A DNA stretch of 6,926 nt from an uncultured Arcobacter sp. Lineage in GTDB: Bacteria > Campylobacterota > Campylobacteria > Campylobacterales > Arcobacteraceae. The position numbers and the translations under genes are program-made. Location: contig CAJXWI010000135.1 of assembly GCA_913062735.1 (NCBI GenBank), forward strand, positions 1 through 6,926. Direction: 5' to 3'. Below, piece after piece: positions 1 to 6,014 of the stretch. Numbering within the stretch: the stretch's first letter is position 1; each line of letters begins with the position of its first letter. The notes beneath the pieces are model-generated. The model worked only from the letters and a program-made list of their open reading frames with translations, did not search any database and was not told the origin of the DNA.

Positions 1-38
1 AAATTAGATTTTTGATAAGTCCAAAAAGCGGCTAAGTT

Positions 39-296
39 TTAGATACCGTAGAAGCTATACTCTTTTGAGATGATTCCTACATCAACAGATACTTCTTTTG
101 AGATTTTGTCTTTATATTGACCTATCTTTTCATCAGGAATGGAGATGGTATTTAATATCTTGATTCTATTACCATCTTTTCTGATATTTTCAGAGAGAAT
201 CTGAACTTTTGCCTTACTGGGAACCATTGTTCCATCCTCTTTTTTAAACTCACTTTTATCTACTATATTTAGTAGTGTTCCTGATATTTTTAACAT
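39..296 (-). CDS. Small beta-rich protein, possibly ssDNA-binding (phage/plasmid type)
   Basis: This 85-residue protein starts at ATG (296-294) behind an AAGGT ribosome site (308-304 on the minus strand) with 7 bases of spacing. It has no membrane segment and no cysteine. It alternates short hydrophobic strands (LKISGTLLNIV near the N-terminus, then VQIL and IKILNTISI) with charged turns rich in Lys, Asp and Gly, and ends in an aromatic tail (EYSFYGI). That size and pattern resemble the small OB-fold-like single-stranded-DNA-binding proteins of filamentous phages and some plasmids. The resemblance is from memory of the general pattern, not a signature motif, so the function is an inference. 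It lies downstream of the 461-1438 gene on the same strand, separated by 164 bp. A shared transcript is possible but not shown. The gene is clearly coding; its role is uncertain. Confidence 0.75.
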   Translation of the reverse strand: MLKISGTLLNIVDKSEFKKEDGTMVPSKAKVQILSENIRKDGNRIKILNTISIPDEKIGQYKDKISKEVSVDVGIISKEYSFYGI

Positions 297-303
297 GGGT
301 TTT

Positions 304-308
304 ACCTT
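304..308 (-). promoter_or_regulatory. Ribosome binding site of the 85-aa gene
   Basis: AAGGT on the minus strand lies 7 bases before the ATG at 296-294. It supports that start. Confidence 0.6.
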
Positions 309-334
309 TTGGATTATAAGTCCTAAATAAATGG

Positions 335-364
335 GTAACGCATATCTGCGTTGTTATGTAACGT
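335..364 (+). other. Weak XerC/XerD (dif-like) site candidate
   Basis: Two 11-bp arms flank an 8-bp centre. The left arm GTAACGCATAT matches the E. coli dif XerC arm (GGTGCGCATAA) at 7 of 11 positions. The right arm TTATGTAACGT matches the XerD arm (TTATGTTAAAT) at 8 of 11. An 8-bp centre is the spacing of plasmid cer-type sites; dif has 6. Filamentous phages and small plasmids often carry such sites, which would fit a neighbour encoding a ssDNA-binding protein. The match is partial and could be chance in AT-rich DNA. Confidence 0.2.
337..352. repeat. Perfect 6-bp inverted repeat, 4-base loop
   Basis: AACGCA-TATC-TGCGTT forms a perfect short palindrome in the gap between the two minus-strand genes. 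There is no T-run after it on either strand, so it is not a typical intrinsic terminator. It could be an operator or part of a recombination site. It overlaps the XerC/XerD-like sequence at 335-364. Confidence 0.45.
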
Positions 365-460
365 TATATGACTTGTTTAAATCAAATTGATAATGGAAGT
401 TTTACATATTTAGATTTTTTAGGGTAGTACGTTTTAGTATCAGATTGATAAAGAATTTTA

Positions 461-1438
461 CTAATCGTTAAAAACAGGATGTGACTTATGTGTTTTAGGG
501 GTTCGATATTCAAGTAATTCTAAATCAAAAAAAGTTGATTTTGATTGAATATTCTTTTTTATATGTTTGTATGTTAGTTTATGATTAAAATCTTCAAAGA
601 ATAAAGTCATTATTGAGTTAACTATATCTGCAAGTCTCGTATTATTTGGAGTTTTGGTTATATCTAGCATTTGGTTTAAAAGGTTATTTCCTCTAAACAG
701 TACAAATGAGTATAATCTTGCACTTTCTACAATATGAAAATCTTCAATTAATTGTGCGGCATTAAAATAATTCCTACAATTGAAAAAGACTTCTAATTTC
801 TTTTCATCTAATTTGAAATGGCGTCTTGCATTTATAAGTTGATACAACATATAATCAGTCTCTTGAGGCTTGATTTTGTATTCATTCATTACATTTAAAA
901 GAGTATTATTCGATTGATTCGAACAAATCTTTTGACTATCTTTAACAGTATTAATTCGGCTTTGGACAGTTTTATCTCTATGGGGATTTTTTAGTAAAGC
1001 CATGCCTTTATCTAAATGTGATTCTTCTTCCTCTAATTTATATAGAAGTTCTAGCTTCTCTTTGTGTGAGTATAAAAGACAAATCATAGTCATAACTTTT
1101 GTAAAATATCGACTATTGTTAATAATAACAATTTTATCGTACTTAGTAAGCTCAAATAAAAGTTCATATATATCTGAAAAAGATTCTTTCTCTTCCTTCA
1201 CAAACATATTGTCAAATATGCTTCTTCTTTCTTTTATATCTTTTGGAGAGTAAGCAGAGTTATAGATATAATATTGGTCTAAAATAAACTCTTTAATAGA
1301 TTCTCTATCAACTATATCATTAATATCTTCGGTATTAATATTGACAAACTCGTTGATTACGTTGTTTATGTCATTATGTTTTGTGCTTAATGAAATAAGG
1401 TCATTGTATATTTTATTTTTATTAAATATGGAATCCAT
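461..1438 (-). CDS. Unrecognised 325-aa soluble, mostly helical protein
   Basis: I do not recognise this protein. It starts at ATG (1438-1436); the next in-frame Met is more than 70 residues further in. It has no signal peptide and no membrane segment. The composition is rich in Lys, Glu, Asn, Asp, Ile and Leu, with long stretches that read as amphipathic helices, for example KEKLELLYKLEEEESHLDKG near residues 126-145. The second half has conserved-looking aromatic and basic stretches (NARRHFKLDEKK, FNCRNYFNAAQLIEDF). No ATPase, nuclease or helix-turn-helix motif is visible. There is no SD before the ATG. Instead a perfect extended -10 element ends five bases upstream, so translation may be from a leaderless mRNA. 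It faces away from the operon on the right and shares a divergent intergenic region with it. The short gene at 39-296 follows on the same strand. Confidence 0.85.
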   Translation of the reverse strand: MDSIFNKNKIYNDLISLSTKHNDINNVINEFVNINTEDINDIVDRESIKEFILDQYYIYNSAYSPKDIKERRSIFDNMFVKEEKESFSDIYELLFELTKYDKIVIINNSRYFTKVMTMICLLYSHKEKLELLYKLEEEESHLDKGMALLKNPHRDKTVQSRINTVKDSQKICSNQSNNTLLNVMNEYKIKPQETDYMLYQLINARRHFKLDEKKLEVFFNCRNYFNAAQLIEDFHIVESARLYSFVLFRGNNLLNQMLDITKTPNNTRLADIVNSIMTLFFEDFNHKLTYKHIKKNIQSKSTFFDLELLEYRTPKTHKSHPVFND

Positions 1439-1443
1439 TAGAA

Positions 1444-1452
1444 ATTATAGCA
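1444..1452 (-). promoter_or_regulatory. Extended -10 promoter element (TGCTATAAT)
   Basis: Read on the minus strand, TGCTATAAT is a perfect extended -10 (TGn-TATAAT). Only five bases (TTCTA) separate it from the ATG of the 461-1438 gene, so the expected transcription start falls at or one base beside the A of ATG. No convincing -35 box is seen 16-18 bases further up; an extended -10 can work without one. Confidence 0.55.
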
Positions 1453-1540
1453 AATAATTTTATTAAAATAGTGTTTTTTAGATATTTGAAAAGTTGCTGA
1501 CTCTGATTATTTTTATCCGTTTTGTTTATTTGAAATAATG

Positions 1541-1554
1541 TCACAAGAATGTGA
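1541..1554. repeat. Palindrome TCACA-AGAA-TGTGA in the divergent region
   Basis: This is a perfect 5-bp inverted repeat with a 4-base centre, near the middle of the 218-bp region between two divergent genes. Its arms are those of a CRP box but in the opposite order (CRP sites read TGTGA-N6-TCACA), so it is not a CRP site. It could be the operator of an unknown dimeric regulator, or chance. Confidence 0.35.
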
Positions 1555-1619
1555 TAATTTTTTTAAAATTAATCTTAATAACAAAGTAAATAGTAAGTAA
1601 CTTTATATAATTAATTGAA

Positions 1620-1625
1620 TATAAT
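1620..1625 (+). promoter_or_regulatory. Candidate -10 box of the rightward operon
   Basis: TATAAT lies 22 bases before the SD (1647-1651) of the first operon gene and would give a leader of roughly 25 bases. A second TATAAT is present at 1606-1611. Neither has a recognisable TTGACA-like -35 at normal spacing, and such hexamers are frequent in this AT-rich gap, so the choice is tentative. The rest of 1439-1656 holds the palindrome at 1541-1554, the leftward promoter and otherwise unremarkable AT-rich DNA. Confidence 0.3.
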
Positions 1626-1646
1626 CTTTTAAAACCAATCGAGTTT

Positions 1647-1651
1647 AGGAG
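1647..1651 (+). promoter_or_regulatory. Strong SD (AGGAG) followed by AUU-AUA-AAA
   Basis: AGGAG is the strongest ribosome site in this region. Five bases after it is ATT (1657), and eight bases after it is ATA (1660). The first in-frame ATG (1690) is 38 bases away with no SD of its own. This site therefore decides the start of the first operon gene in favour of a non-AUG codon. Confidence 0.7.
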
Positions 1652-1656
1652 ACTAT

Positions 1657-3027
1657 ATTATAAAAAATAATAAAATTTTAATTGTCCAAATGATTTTATT
1701 TTGGATTACAATATTTGCATCTAGTAGAGTTTTGAGCAATGAACCAAATAGTAATAGTATTTCGATTATTTCTATAGTATTTATATCTCTCTCACTCATA
1801 AATTTAATTCTCACAAAAATACAAAAACCATATTTGGGTAATTCTTTTAAATGGTGGAATGCCATTACTATCGTAGTTTTTTCTATATATGGGCTAGGTA
1901 TTTTTATGTATATTTATGTTGATGACCCTTATGCTTACGTACACAGACTTGAAAGTACAATGATATTAAGTAGTTCCATCCTAATATTGTCATCATTGTT
2001 TTCATATGTTAAATGCAATCACAATACTTTTAAACACACAACTATTTTAATACTATTTATTCTTTCTCTTATTGTTTTTACTGGATTTTCAATCATGTAT
2101 CATGTGTCTCAATTTATACCAAGACCTACATATACTTTTATGAACATTTTTTCTATCTCAATGTTTACTTTCTTTTGTATAGACTATGTAAAGTACTTGA
2201 AACATAAGATTATTAAAAAAATTTATATTGGAATCATCTTTTTATTTTTACTTTTATTTATTATAGTAGGAGTTGGAATTTTAGTTGATTTACAAAACGA
2301 TTTCAACGCACCAATTTCAGAATCAATAGTTTTTTTATTTTTGTTCATTGCCGTTACTGGTTATAGTATTAAAAGATTGTATTCTTTTAAAATTCACAAA
2401 AAATCGAATGATGATGTTGAGATTGAACAATTAAATTATGATAAAGAACAAGAAGTAATCAAAAATAAAAAAAATGGGTTCTTTTCAAAATATCTTGATG
2501 GTATGGTTAGTGTATCTTTTAAAAAAGATACGACAGGTCGAACAATATATTTTCCTTTTGGGAATAGAGGAAGAGGTCGAATTATAACTGATACTAAAAT
2601 GGAAGAAAGTATACGTAGTTTAACTAAACAATATCTCAAAATTATATTTTTCACAACTATAATTCTGGGTATTCTTCAGATTCTTGACTTTATATATTTA
2701 CTGGCTTTAGCGGGAGTAAGTATGCTATGGTTTTATTATCAAATACACAAACATATAAAAAATTGTGAATACAGTGAGGAAAAAATTACTCGTAAAGAAA
2801 CAATGAAAATACAAGCTTCAATGTATAGTATTGGCTTCTTGTGGGCTTTTCTTATTGTATCTCTATTATTTGTACTCATGGGTATTTTAATAGCAGTTGG
2901 AAATAGCCCACAAGAAGATTTTTTAATGGGTCTAGGTGGTACGTTGTTTTTTGGTGCATGTGCAGTTGTATTTTCTTATATGCTTAAAGTTAAATACTCA
3001 ATGGTTAAAAAAAATAAAATTGATTAA
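1657..3027 (+). CDS. Polytopic membrane protein of unknown function, non-AUG start
   Basis: First gene of the operon, about 456 residues. I place the start at ATT 1657 (or ATA 1660) because AGGAG at 1647-1651 is correctly spaced only for these. The first ATG (1690) has no SD, and starting there would drop the basic N-terminus (IIKNNK) and cut into the first hydrophobic segment. About eight hydrophobic segments fill residues 5-237; the first (5-24) could be a signal peptide or anchor. A charged cytosolic-type stretch follows (241-280, rich in Lys, Asp and Glu). A C-terminal module (275-456) carries GRTIYFPFGNRGRGRII at 294-310 and then about four membrane segments (328-347, 348-362, 391-413, 424-444). 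I recall a similar G-x-T-x-F/Y-Y/F-P-W/F-G...G-R/K-G motif in small gammaproteobacterial membrane proteins of unknown function. The downstream RDD gene starts 9 bases after the stop, so they are surely cotranscribed. Confidence 0.88.
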   Translation: MIKNNKILIVQMILFWITIFASSRVLSNEPNSNSISIISIVFISLSLINLILTKIQKPYLGNSFKWWNAITIVVFSIYGLGIFMYIYVDDPYAYVHRLESTMILSSSILILSSLFSYVKCNHNTFKHTTILILFILSLIVFTGFSIMYHVSQFIPRPTYTFMNIFSISMFTFFCIDYVKYLKHKIIKKIYIGIIFLFLLLFIIVGVGILVDLQNDFNAPISESIVFLFLFIAVTGYSIKRLYSFKIHKKSNDDVEIEQLNYDKEQEVIKNKKNGFFSKYLDGMVSVSFKKDTTGRTIYFPFGNRGRGRIITDTKMEESIRSLTKQYLKIIFFTTIILGILQILDFIYLLALAGVSMLWFYYQIHKHIKNCEYSEEKITRKETMKIQASMYSIGFLWAFLIVSLLFVLMGILIAVGNSPQEDFLMGLGGTLFFGACAVVFSYMLKVKYSMVKKNKID

Positions 3028-3036
3028 GGAAATGAT

Positions 3037-3552
3037 ATGGACACAAATACACAAGTAGATGCTGTTGAGATTATAGAAGAGGACACAAAAAGTGAAATTG
3101 AACTTGCTTCAAGATTTAAAAGATTTATATCTACTCTAATAGATGCACTTCTTATAACGTTAATTTCATCGGCAATTATGTATTTCACAGGTGGGTTTGA
3201 TACTTTGGCACAAGGTAAAGAACATACCTTCTTTTATACTTTACTTATAGGTATAGGAACTTTATTTATATTTTTTGCCATCAACTATAAGCTACTACTT
3301 GAACAAGGACAAACCTTAGGTAAAAAGATACTGGGAATTAGGATTGTAAATATAGATAACTCTATTGCTTCTAGAAAACAACTGATTAATAGATATTGTT
3401 TTATTTTTATACCTGGTTATGTTCCTTTAATAGGAAAAGTGTTTAATGTTATTGATATGTTATTGATATTTGGAAAAGAAAGAAGATGTCTGCATGACTT
3501 AACCGCTGATACTAGAGTAATTAAAGTTCAAAACAATGTGGAGAAGATATGA
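3037..3552 (+). CDS. RDD family membrane protein
   Basis: This 171-residue protein starts at ATG 3037, six bases after AGGA (3027-3030), which itself overlaps the previous stop codon. It is a clear RDD-family protein. The N-terminal ASRFKRFISTLIDALLI holds the Arg (26) and Asp (36) of the family's first helix. GQTLGKKILGIRIV (91-104) is the hallmark central motif, and RRCLHDLTADTRVI (149-162) is the C-terminal RRxxLHD...T motif. Hydrophobic helices lie near 30-51, 66-84 and 123-145. RDD proteins are inner-membrane proteins; some are linked to ion or proton antiport, but most are uncharacterised, so no substrate is proposed. An acidic leader (residues 9-22) precedes the first helix. The stop overlaps the next start (ATGA, 3549-3552), implying translational coupling to the lipoprotein. 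The last 30 bp are nearly repeated at 6014-6043. Confidence 0.96.
   Translation: MDTNTQVDAVEIIEEDTKSEIELASRFKRFISTLIDALLITLISSAIMYFTGGFDTLAQGKEHTFFYTLLIGIGTLFIFFAINYKLLLEQGQTLGKKILGIRIVNIDNSIASRKQLINRYCFIFIPGYVPLIGKVFNVIDMLLIFGKERRCLHDLTADTRVIKVQNNVEKI
3523..3552 (+). repeat. Direct repeat copy 1: RDD 3' end and next SD/start
   Basis: These 30 bases encode the last residues of the RDD protein (KVQNNVEKI), the SD GGAG and the ATGA junction. They match 6014-6043 at 27 of 30 positions. The differences are at 3534, 3538 and 3551; the last is the G of the lipoprotein ATG, which is C in the second copy. Confidence 0.8.
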
Positions 3553-4769
3553 ATAATAAAACGAGAATACTACTTTTTTGTGTAATTACATTTTTTATAG
3601 GATGTTCAAATAACTCTTTAGATAGTAATTATTCAAAAAATAAAACGTTAAACTATTCCGAGAAAAGTAAGCGTTTAACTATTCATGCAAATAATAGAAC
3701 AGTCAATTTTGATTCTTTAAAATACATGAGCTTTAAGAGTCTTGATGTTCCTGGGTATTTAAAAGAATTACCAATAAGTATGCCGAAAGATAAATTCAAG
3801 GAATATTCAGATGAATATAGAACTTTATATCGAGGATGTGAAAATGATTATTTTACATTAAGAAGTAATGATATTCCGGAATTTAGTATTTTGAAGGTTA
3901 AAAATAACAAAAAGTGTGCTTCATACGGACAAAAATATTTTGGCATTGAACATATGAATAAAACGATTAAAAAATTAGAAGTGACACAAATAGATAATAT
4001 TACATTCACTCAGTATATATTAAATGGATATGATGTCACTTTTTTAATTGAGATTTCAGAATCTGATGAAAAAGTATATCTTTTTAATACGTTTAATTTA
4101 TTTGTCAAAGATTTGATTACTAGTCTTCAAGTGAAGAATACTTATTCTAATAATGGGTATGATGTTAATGGTTTTAATAAAGAGGGAATTCATAGATTAA
4201 CACAAAATGAGTTTGACCCTGATGGATATGATTTGGATGGGTACAATGTGCGAAAATTTAATAAATATGGACTTCATAAAATCACAAATCGTAAAGGTGA
4301 TGAATACGGATTTCAAGAAGATGGTTTTAATGGTTTGGGGTATGACCAATTTGGATTTAATAGGGATGGATACAACAGAGAAAGATTTCATAGAAAAGGA
4401 ATACATTTAGATACAAAAACACTTTATAACGTGAGCGGTATGGATATCAAGGGTTATGATATTGATGGGTTTAATGCAAGTGGTTTTAACAAATCTGGTA
4501 TAGATCGAGATGGATTCAATCGGGCTGGATTTGATAAGAATGGAATACATAAAATTACCAAAATAAAATCTAATCAAAAAGGTTTTGATATGGCTGGATT
4601 TAATAAGTTGGGATTTAATAAATTAGGTTTCAATAGACTAGGGGTAAATAAAGATGGTTATGACATTGATGGATTTAAAAATGGGTACAACAAAAACGGT
4701 TACGATATAAATGGTTACGATATAAATGGCTTGGATACCAATGGCGAAAAAGAATCTGAGACTATATAA
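3549..4769 (+). CDS. Lipoprotein with aromatic-Asp/Asn-x-x-Gly pentapeptide repeats
   Basis: This 406-residue protein has a well-spaced GGAG at 3540-3543 and a start that overlaps the RDD stop. The N-terminus is a lipoprotein signal: basic NNKTR, hydrophobic ILLFCVITFF, then lipobox FIG-Cys19. Phe at -3 is atypical but acceptable. Ser follows the Cys, which in Gram-negatives favours outer-membrane sorting. Residues 20-195 form an unrecognised domain with Cys97 and Cys123, a possible disulfide. Residues 203-398 are a pentapeptide array, G-(Y/F)-(D/N)-x-x, punctuated four times by G-(I/L)-H-x-x-T: GIHRLT 213, GLHKIT 241, GIHLDT 284 and GIHKIT 332. This is not the A(D/N)LxX pentapeptide family. 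Asp-rich turns such as DPDGYDLDG and DIDG resemble calcium-binding loops, so metal binding is conceivable. I recall similar GFxxxGLHxxT repeats in other Gram-negative proteins of unknown function. It probably acts on the periplasmic or outer face with the membrane proteins around it. Confidence 0.94.
   Translation: MNNKTRILLFCVITFFIGCSNNSLDSNYSKNKTLNYSEKSKRLTIHANNRTVNFDSLKYMSFKSLDVPGYLKELPISMPKDKFKEYSDEYRTLYRGCENDYFTLRSNDIPEFSILKVKNNKKCASYGQKYFGIEHMNKTIKKLEVTQIDNITFTQYILNGYDVTFLIEISESDEKVYLFNTFNLFVKDLITSLQVKNTYSNNGYDVNGFNKEGIHRLTQNEFDPDGYDLDGYNVRKFNKYGLHKITNRKGDEYGFQEDGFNGLGYDQFGFNRDGYNRERFHRKGIHLDTKTLYNVSGMDIKGYDIDGFNASGFNKSGIDRDGFNRAGFDKNGIHKITKIKSNQKGFDMAGFNKLGFNKLGFNRLGVNKDGYDIDGFKNGYNKNGYDINGYDINGLDTNGEKESETI
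4596..4640 (+). repeat. Three tandem 15-bp repeat units, diverged
   Basis: These are three adjacent 15-bp units within the lipoprotein, encoding GFNKL, GFNKL and GFNRL. The first two differ at only two silent positions; the third is more diverged. This shows the array grows by in-frame 15-bp duplication. Confidence 0.75.
4698..4727 (+). repeat. Perfect 15-bp tandem duplication
   Basis: GGTTACGATATAAAT occurs twice in direct succession, each copy encoding GYDIN, near the C-terminus of the lipoprotein. Perfect nucleotide identity marks this as the youngest duplication in the array, and copy number could vary without breaking the frame. Confidence 0.85.
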
Positions 4770-4783
4770 ATTGAAATTAAAAT

Positions 4784-4787
4784 GGAG
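4784..4787 (+). promoter_or_regulatory. SD (GGAG) followed by AUU-AUA-AAA
   Basis: GGAG lies six bases before ATT 4794 and nine before ATA 4797. An in-frame TAA at 4791-4793 rules out any earlier start, and the first ATG (4851) lacks an SD. It is the second case in the operon of a good ribosome site with no standard start codon. Confidence 0.65.
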
Positions 4788-4793
4788 AAATAA

Positions 4794-5099
4794 ATTATAA
4801 AATATCAGATAAAAATATTTTTAGGGGTTGCGGGACCAATCTTATTCGTAATGCTTTTTCTACTATTCCTGCCTGAGATAGGTAGTTTGTTGATGCTTAA
4901 TGAAAAAAGAATTTTGTTACTCGAATATATTTTCGGAAATTTACTTTTACCTCTTTCCTTGATTTTAAGTACTTTATTTTCTGTTGAAATTGACATTAGG
5001 AAAAGTAAGAGAAAAAGAAGGTCTTATATTTTTGCATATTTCATTTTTATACCATTTGCGTTACTTTTATGCATTTTTGCAATGATAAGTAATTACTAA
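4794..5099 (+). CDS. Small three-helix membrane protein, non-AUG start
   Basis: About 101 residues, not recognised. The start is placed at ATT 4794 (or ATA 4797) directly after an in-frame stop and correctly spaced from GGAG. Starting at ATG 4851 would remove the basic N-terminus (IIKYQIK) and half of the first helix. Predicted helices lie at about 8-27 (IFLGVAGPILFVMLFLLFL), 40-62 and 78-97. A very basic loop, RKSKRKRRS (69-77), sits between helices 2 and 3 and by the positive-inside rule is cytoplasmic, placing the N-terminus in the cytoplasm as well if all three helices span. The gene begins 24 bases after the lipoprotein stop, so it is in the same operon. The short length and absence of motifs leave the function open; a small accessory subunit of a membrane complex is one possibility. 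Confidence 0.72.
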   Translation: MIKYQIKIFLGVAGPILFVMLFLLFLPEIGSLLMLNEKRILLLEYIFGNLLLPLSLILSTLFSVEIDIRKSKRKRRSYIFAYFIFIPFALLLCIFAMISNY

Positions 5100-5125
5100 C
5101 AAAACAAGCGAAAATGGAGATATCA

Positions 5126-5152
5126 ATGGAACCATCAAAGTTCTGGGAATAG
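5126..5152 (+). other. Eight-codon mini-ORF with good SD (MEPSKFWE-stop)
   Basis: GGAG (5116-5119) is followed after six bases by ATG and eight codons (MEPSKFWE), then TAG. It sits in the 93-bp gap between the small membrane protein and the six-helix gene. It could be the surviving start of a deleted or frameshifted gene, or a short leader peptide affecting the next gene. It has no run of one amino acid, so it is not a classic attenuator peptide. The rest of the gap (5153-5180) shows nothing else. Confidence 0.3.
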
Positions 5153-5192
5153 GATACTTAATTAACCGTTGATTATATATGGAGAAAAGAAA

Positions 5193-6014
5193 ATGAGTAA
5201 TAGAGATAACTTTTTAACAAGTAACACAATTGGATTGTTGTTTATTGGGGTGTTTTTTTTAGGTTCAAGTATTTCTTTTGTATTTGAAGAAGAATTATTC
5301 TCTTTTTATATGAGGAATCAAGATTTATTCATGGATATGAATGGCTTACTTTTAAATATTCGGCAATCAAAATATTATGGATTAGAATCTTTTGCAACGG
5401 TACAACTCATAACAGGGCTATTAGTTGCTGTTATAAGTTTTTTTATTTATCTTTATATTATTGCAAGAAGTTACTATTGTACTTTGTCAGAATCTAAACA
5501 ATGTCAACAATTCTATATCAATTTGAGGATACAAAAGTATGGTATAACACAAGAGAAATTATCCGTAATAATTATTGCTTCAATATTTGGGTTGGTTTTT
5601 CTTGATTTTTCTGCAACTGGTGTAATTAATATCTTAGATACCCAAACCAATACTTGGGGAGATAGTTTCTTTCTTGGAACTAAGATTGGGATTTTTGTAC
5701 TTAACTTAGGCTTACTATCAATGGCAACTATCATAGCTTACACAATTGTAGAAAGTTTCGCGCATATAAGAAAGTATCTAATTGATATGAAAATCACCAT
5801 AAAAGCTATATCTTTATATGTCGTTTTAATAATCATTGGTGGCTATTTTACAATGAAGGCTATTTTTAGATTCTGGGAGGTAGATGTGTATATTCTAAAT
5901 GGTGATATTACATCTAATAATTTGTATAATATTTTAATTTATTCAATATTGGGAATATTAATTTTAAGATTATCAAGTTTTGTCAAGAAAAAATATAAGA
6001 TAAGGGTTAGATGA
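5193..6014 (+). CDS. Six-helix membrane protein of unknown function
   Basis: This 273-residue protein is not recognised. The start is ATG 5193, eight bases after GGAG (5181-5184). An in-frame TTG at 5169 lies upstream of that SD and is rejected. Hydrophobic helices are predicted near 12-31, 69-91, 124-146, 163-186, 203-222 and 244-260. The loop between helices 1 and 2 (about 32-68) is acidic at its start (FEEEL) and the longest. The loop between helices 2 and 3 holds two cysteines (96 and 104). The tail KKKYKIRVR is basic and therefore likely cytoplasmic, which with six helices also puts the N-terminus inside. No transporter or enzyme signature is visible. It follows the small membrane gene by 93 bp on the same strand and is probably in the same operon. 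Its stop TGA overlaps an ATG (6011-6013) that begins the repeated RDD tail. Confidence 0.88.
   Translation: MSNRDNFLTSNTIGLLFIGVFFLGSSISFVFEEELFSFYMRNQDLFMDMNGLLLNIRQSKYYGLESFATVQLITGLLVAVISFFIYLYIIARSYYCTLSESKQCQQFYINLRIQKYGITQEKLSVIIIASIFGLVFLDFSATGVINILDTQTNTWGDSFFLGTKIGIFVLNLGLLSMATIIAYTIVESFAHIRKYLIDMKITIKAISLYVVLIIIGGYFTMKAIFRFWEVDVYILNGDITSNNLYNILIYSILGILILRLSSFVKKKYKIRVR

Noticed and set aside
313..318. TATAAT on the minus strand before the 85-aa gene
   Set aside because: Its transcription start would fall on or inside the SD at 304-308, and there is no -35 or TG extension. It is probably chance in AT-rich DNA.
522..546. Stem-loop AAATCAA...TTGATTT with A-rich loop near the end of the 325-aa gene
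   Set aside because: It lies inside the coding region, has only A/T-rich pairing and no terminator T-run in the right place.
1002..1253. 83-codon plus-strand frame inside the 325-aa gene
   Set aside because: It is the complement of a better-supported gene, Ser-rich as expected for an antisense frame, with no SD or motif.
1541..1554. CRP binding site
   Set aside because: The half sites are in the wrong order and spacing (TCACA-N4-TGTGA rather than TGTGA-N6-TCACA).
4197..4410. Open frames on both strands inside the lipoprotein repeat array
   Set aside because: They are by-products of the regular 15-bp periodicity, which keeps alternative frames free of stops.
4155..4742. Repeat array as a CRISPR or as a standard Pentapeptide-repeat (A(D/N)LxX) protein
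   Set aside because: The repeats are 15-bp coding units without spacers, and the Gly-aromatic-Asp/Asn pattern does not fit the A(D/N)LxX motif.
5169..5192. In-frame TTG start eight codons before ATG 5193
   Set aside because: It lies upstream of the SD (5181-5184), which would then be inside the coding region. ATG 5193 is correctly spaced from it.
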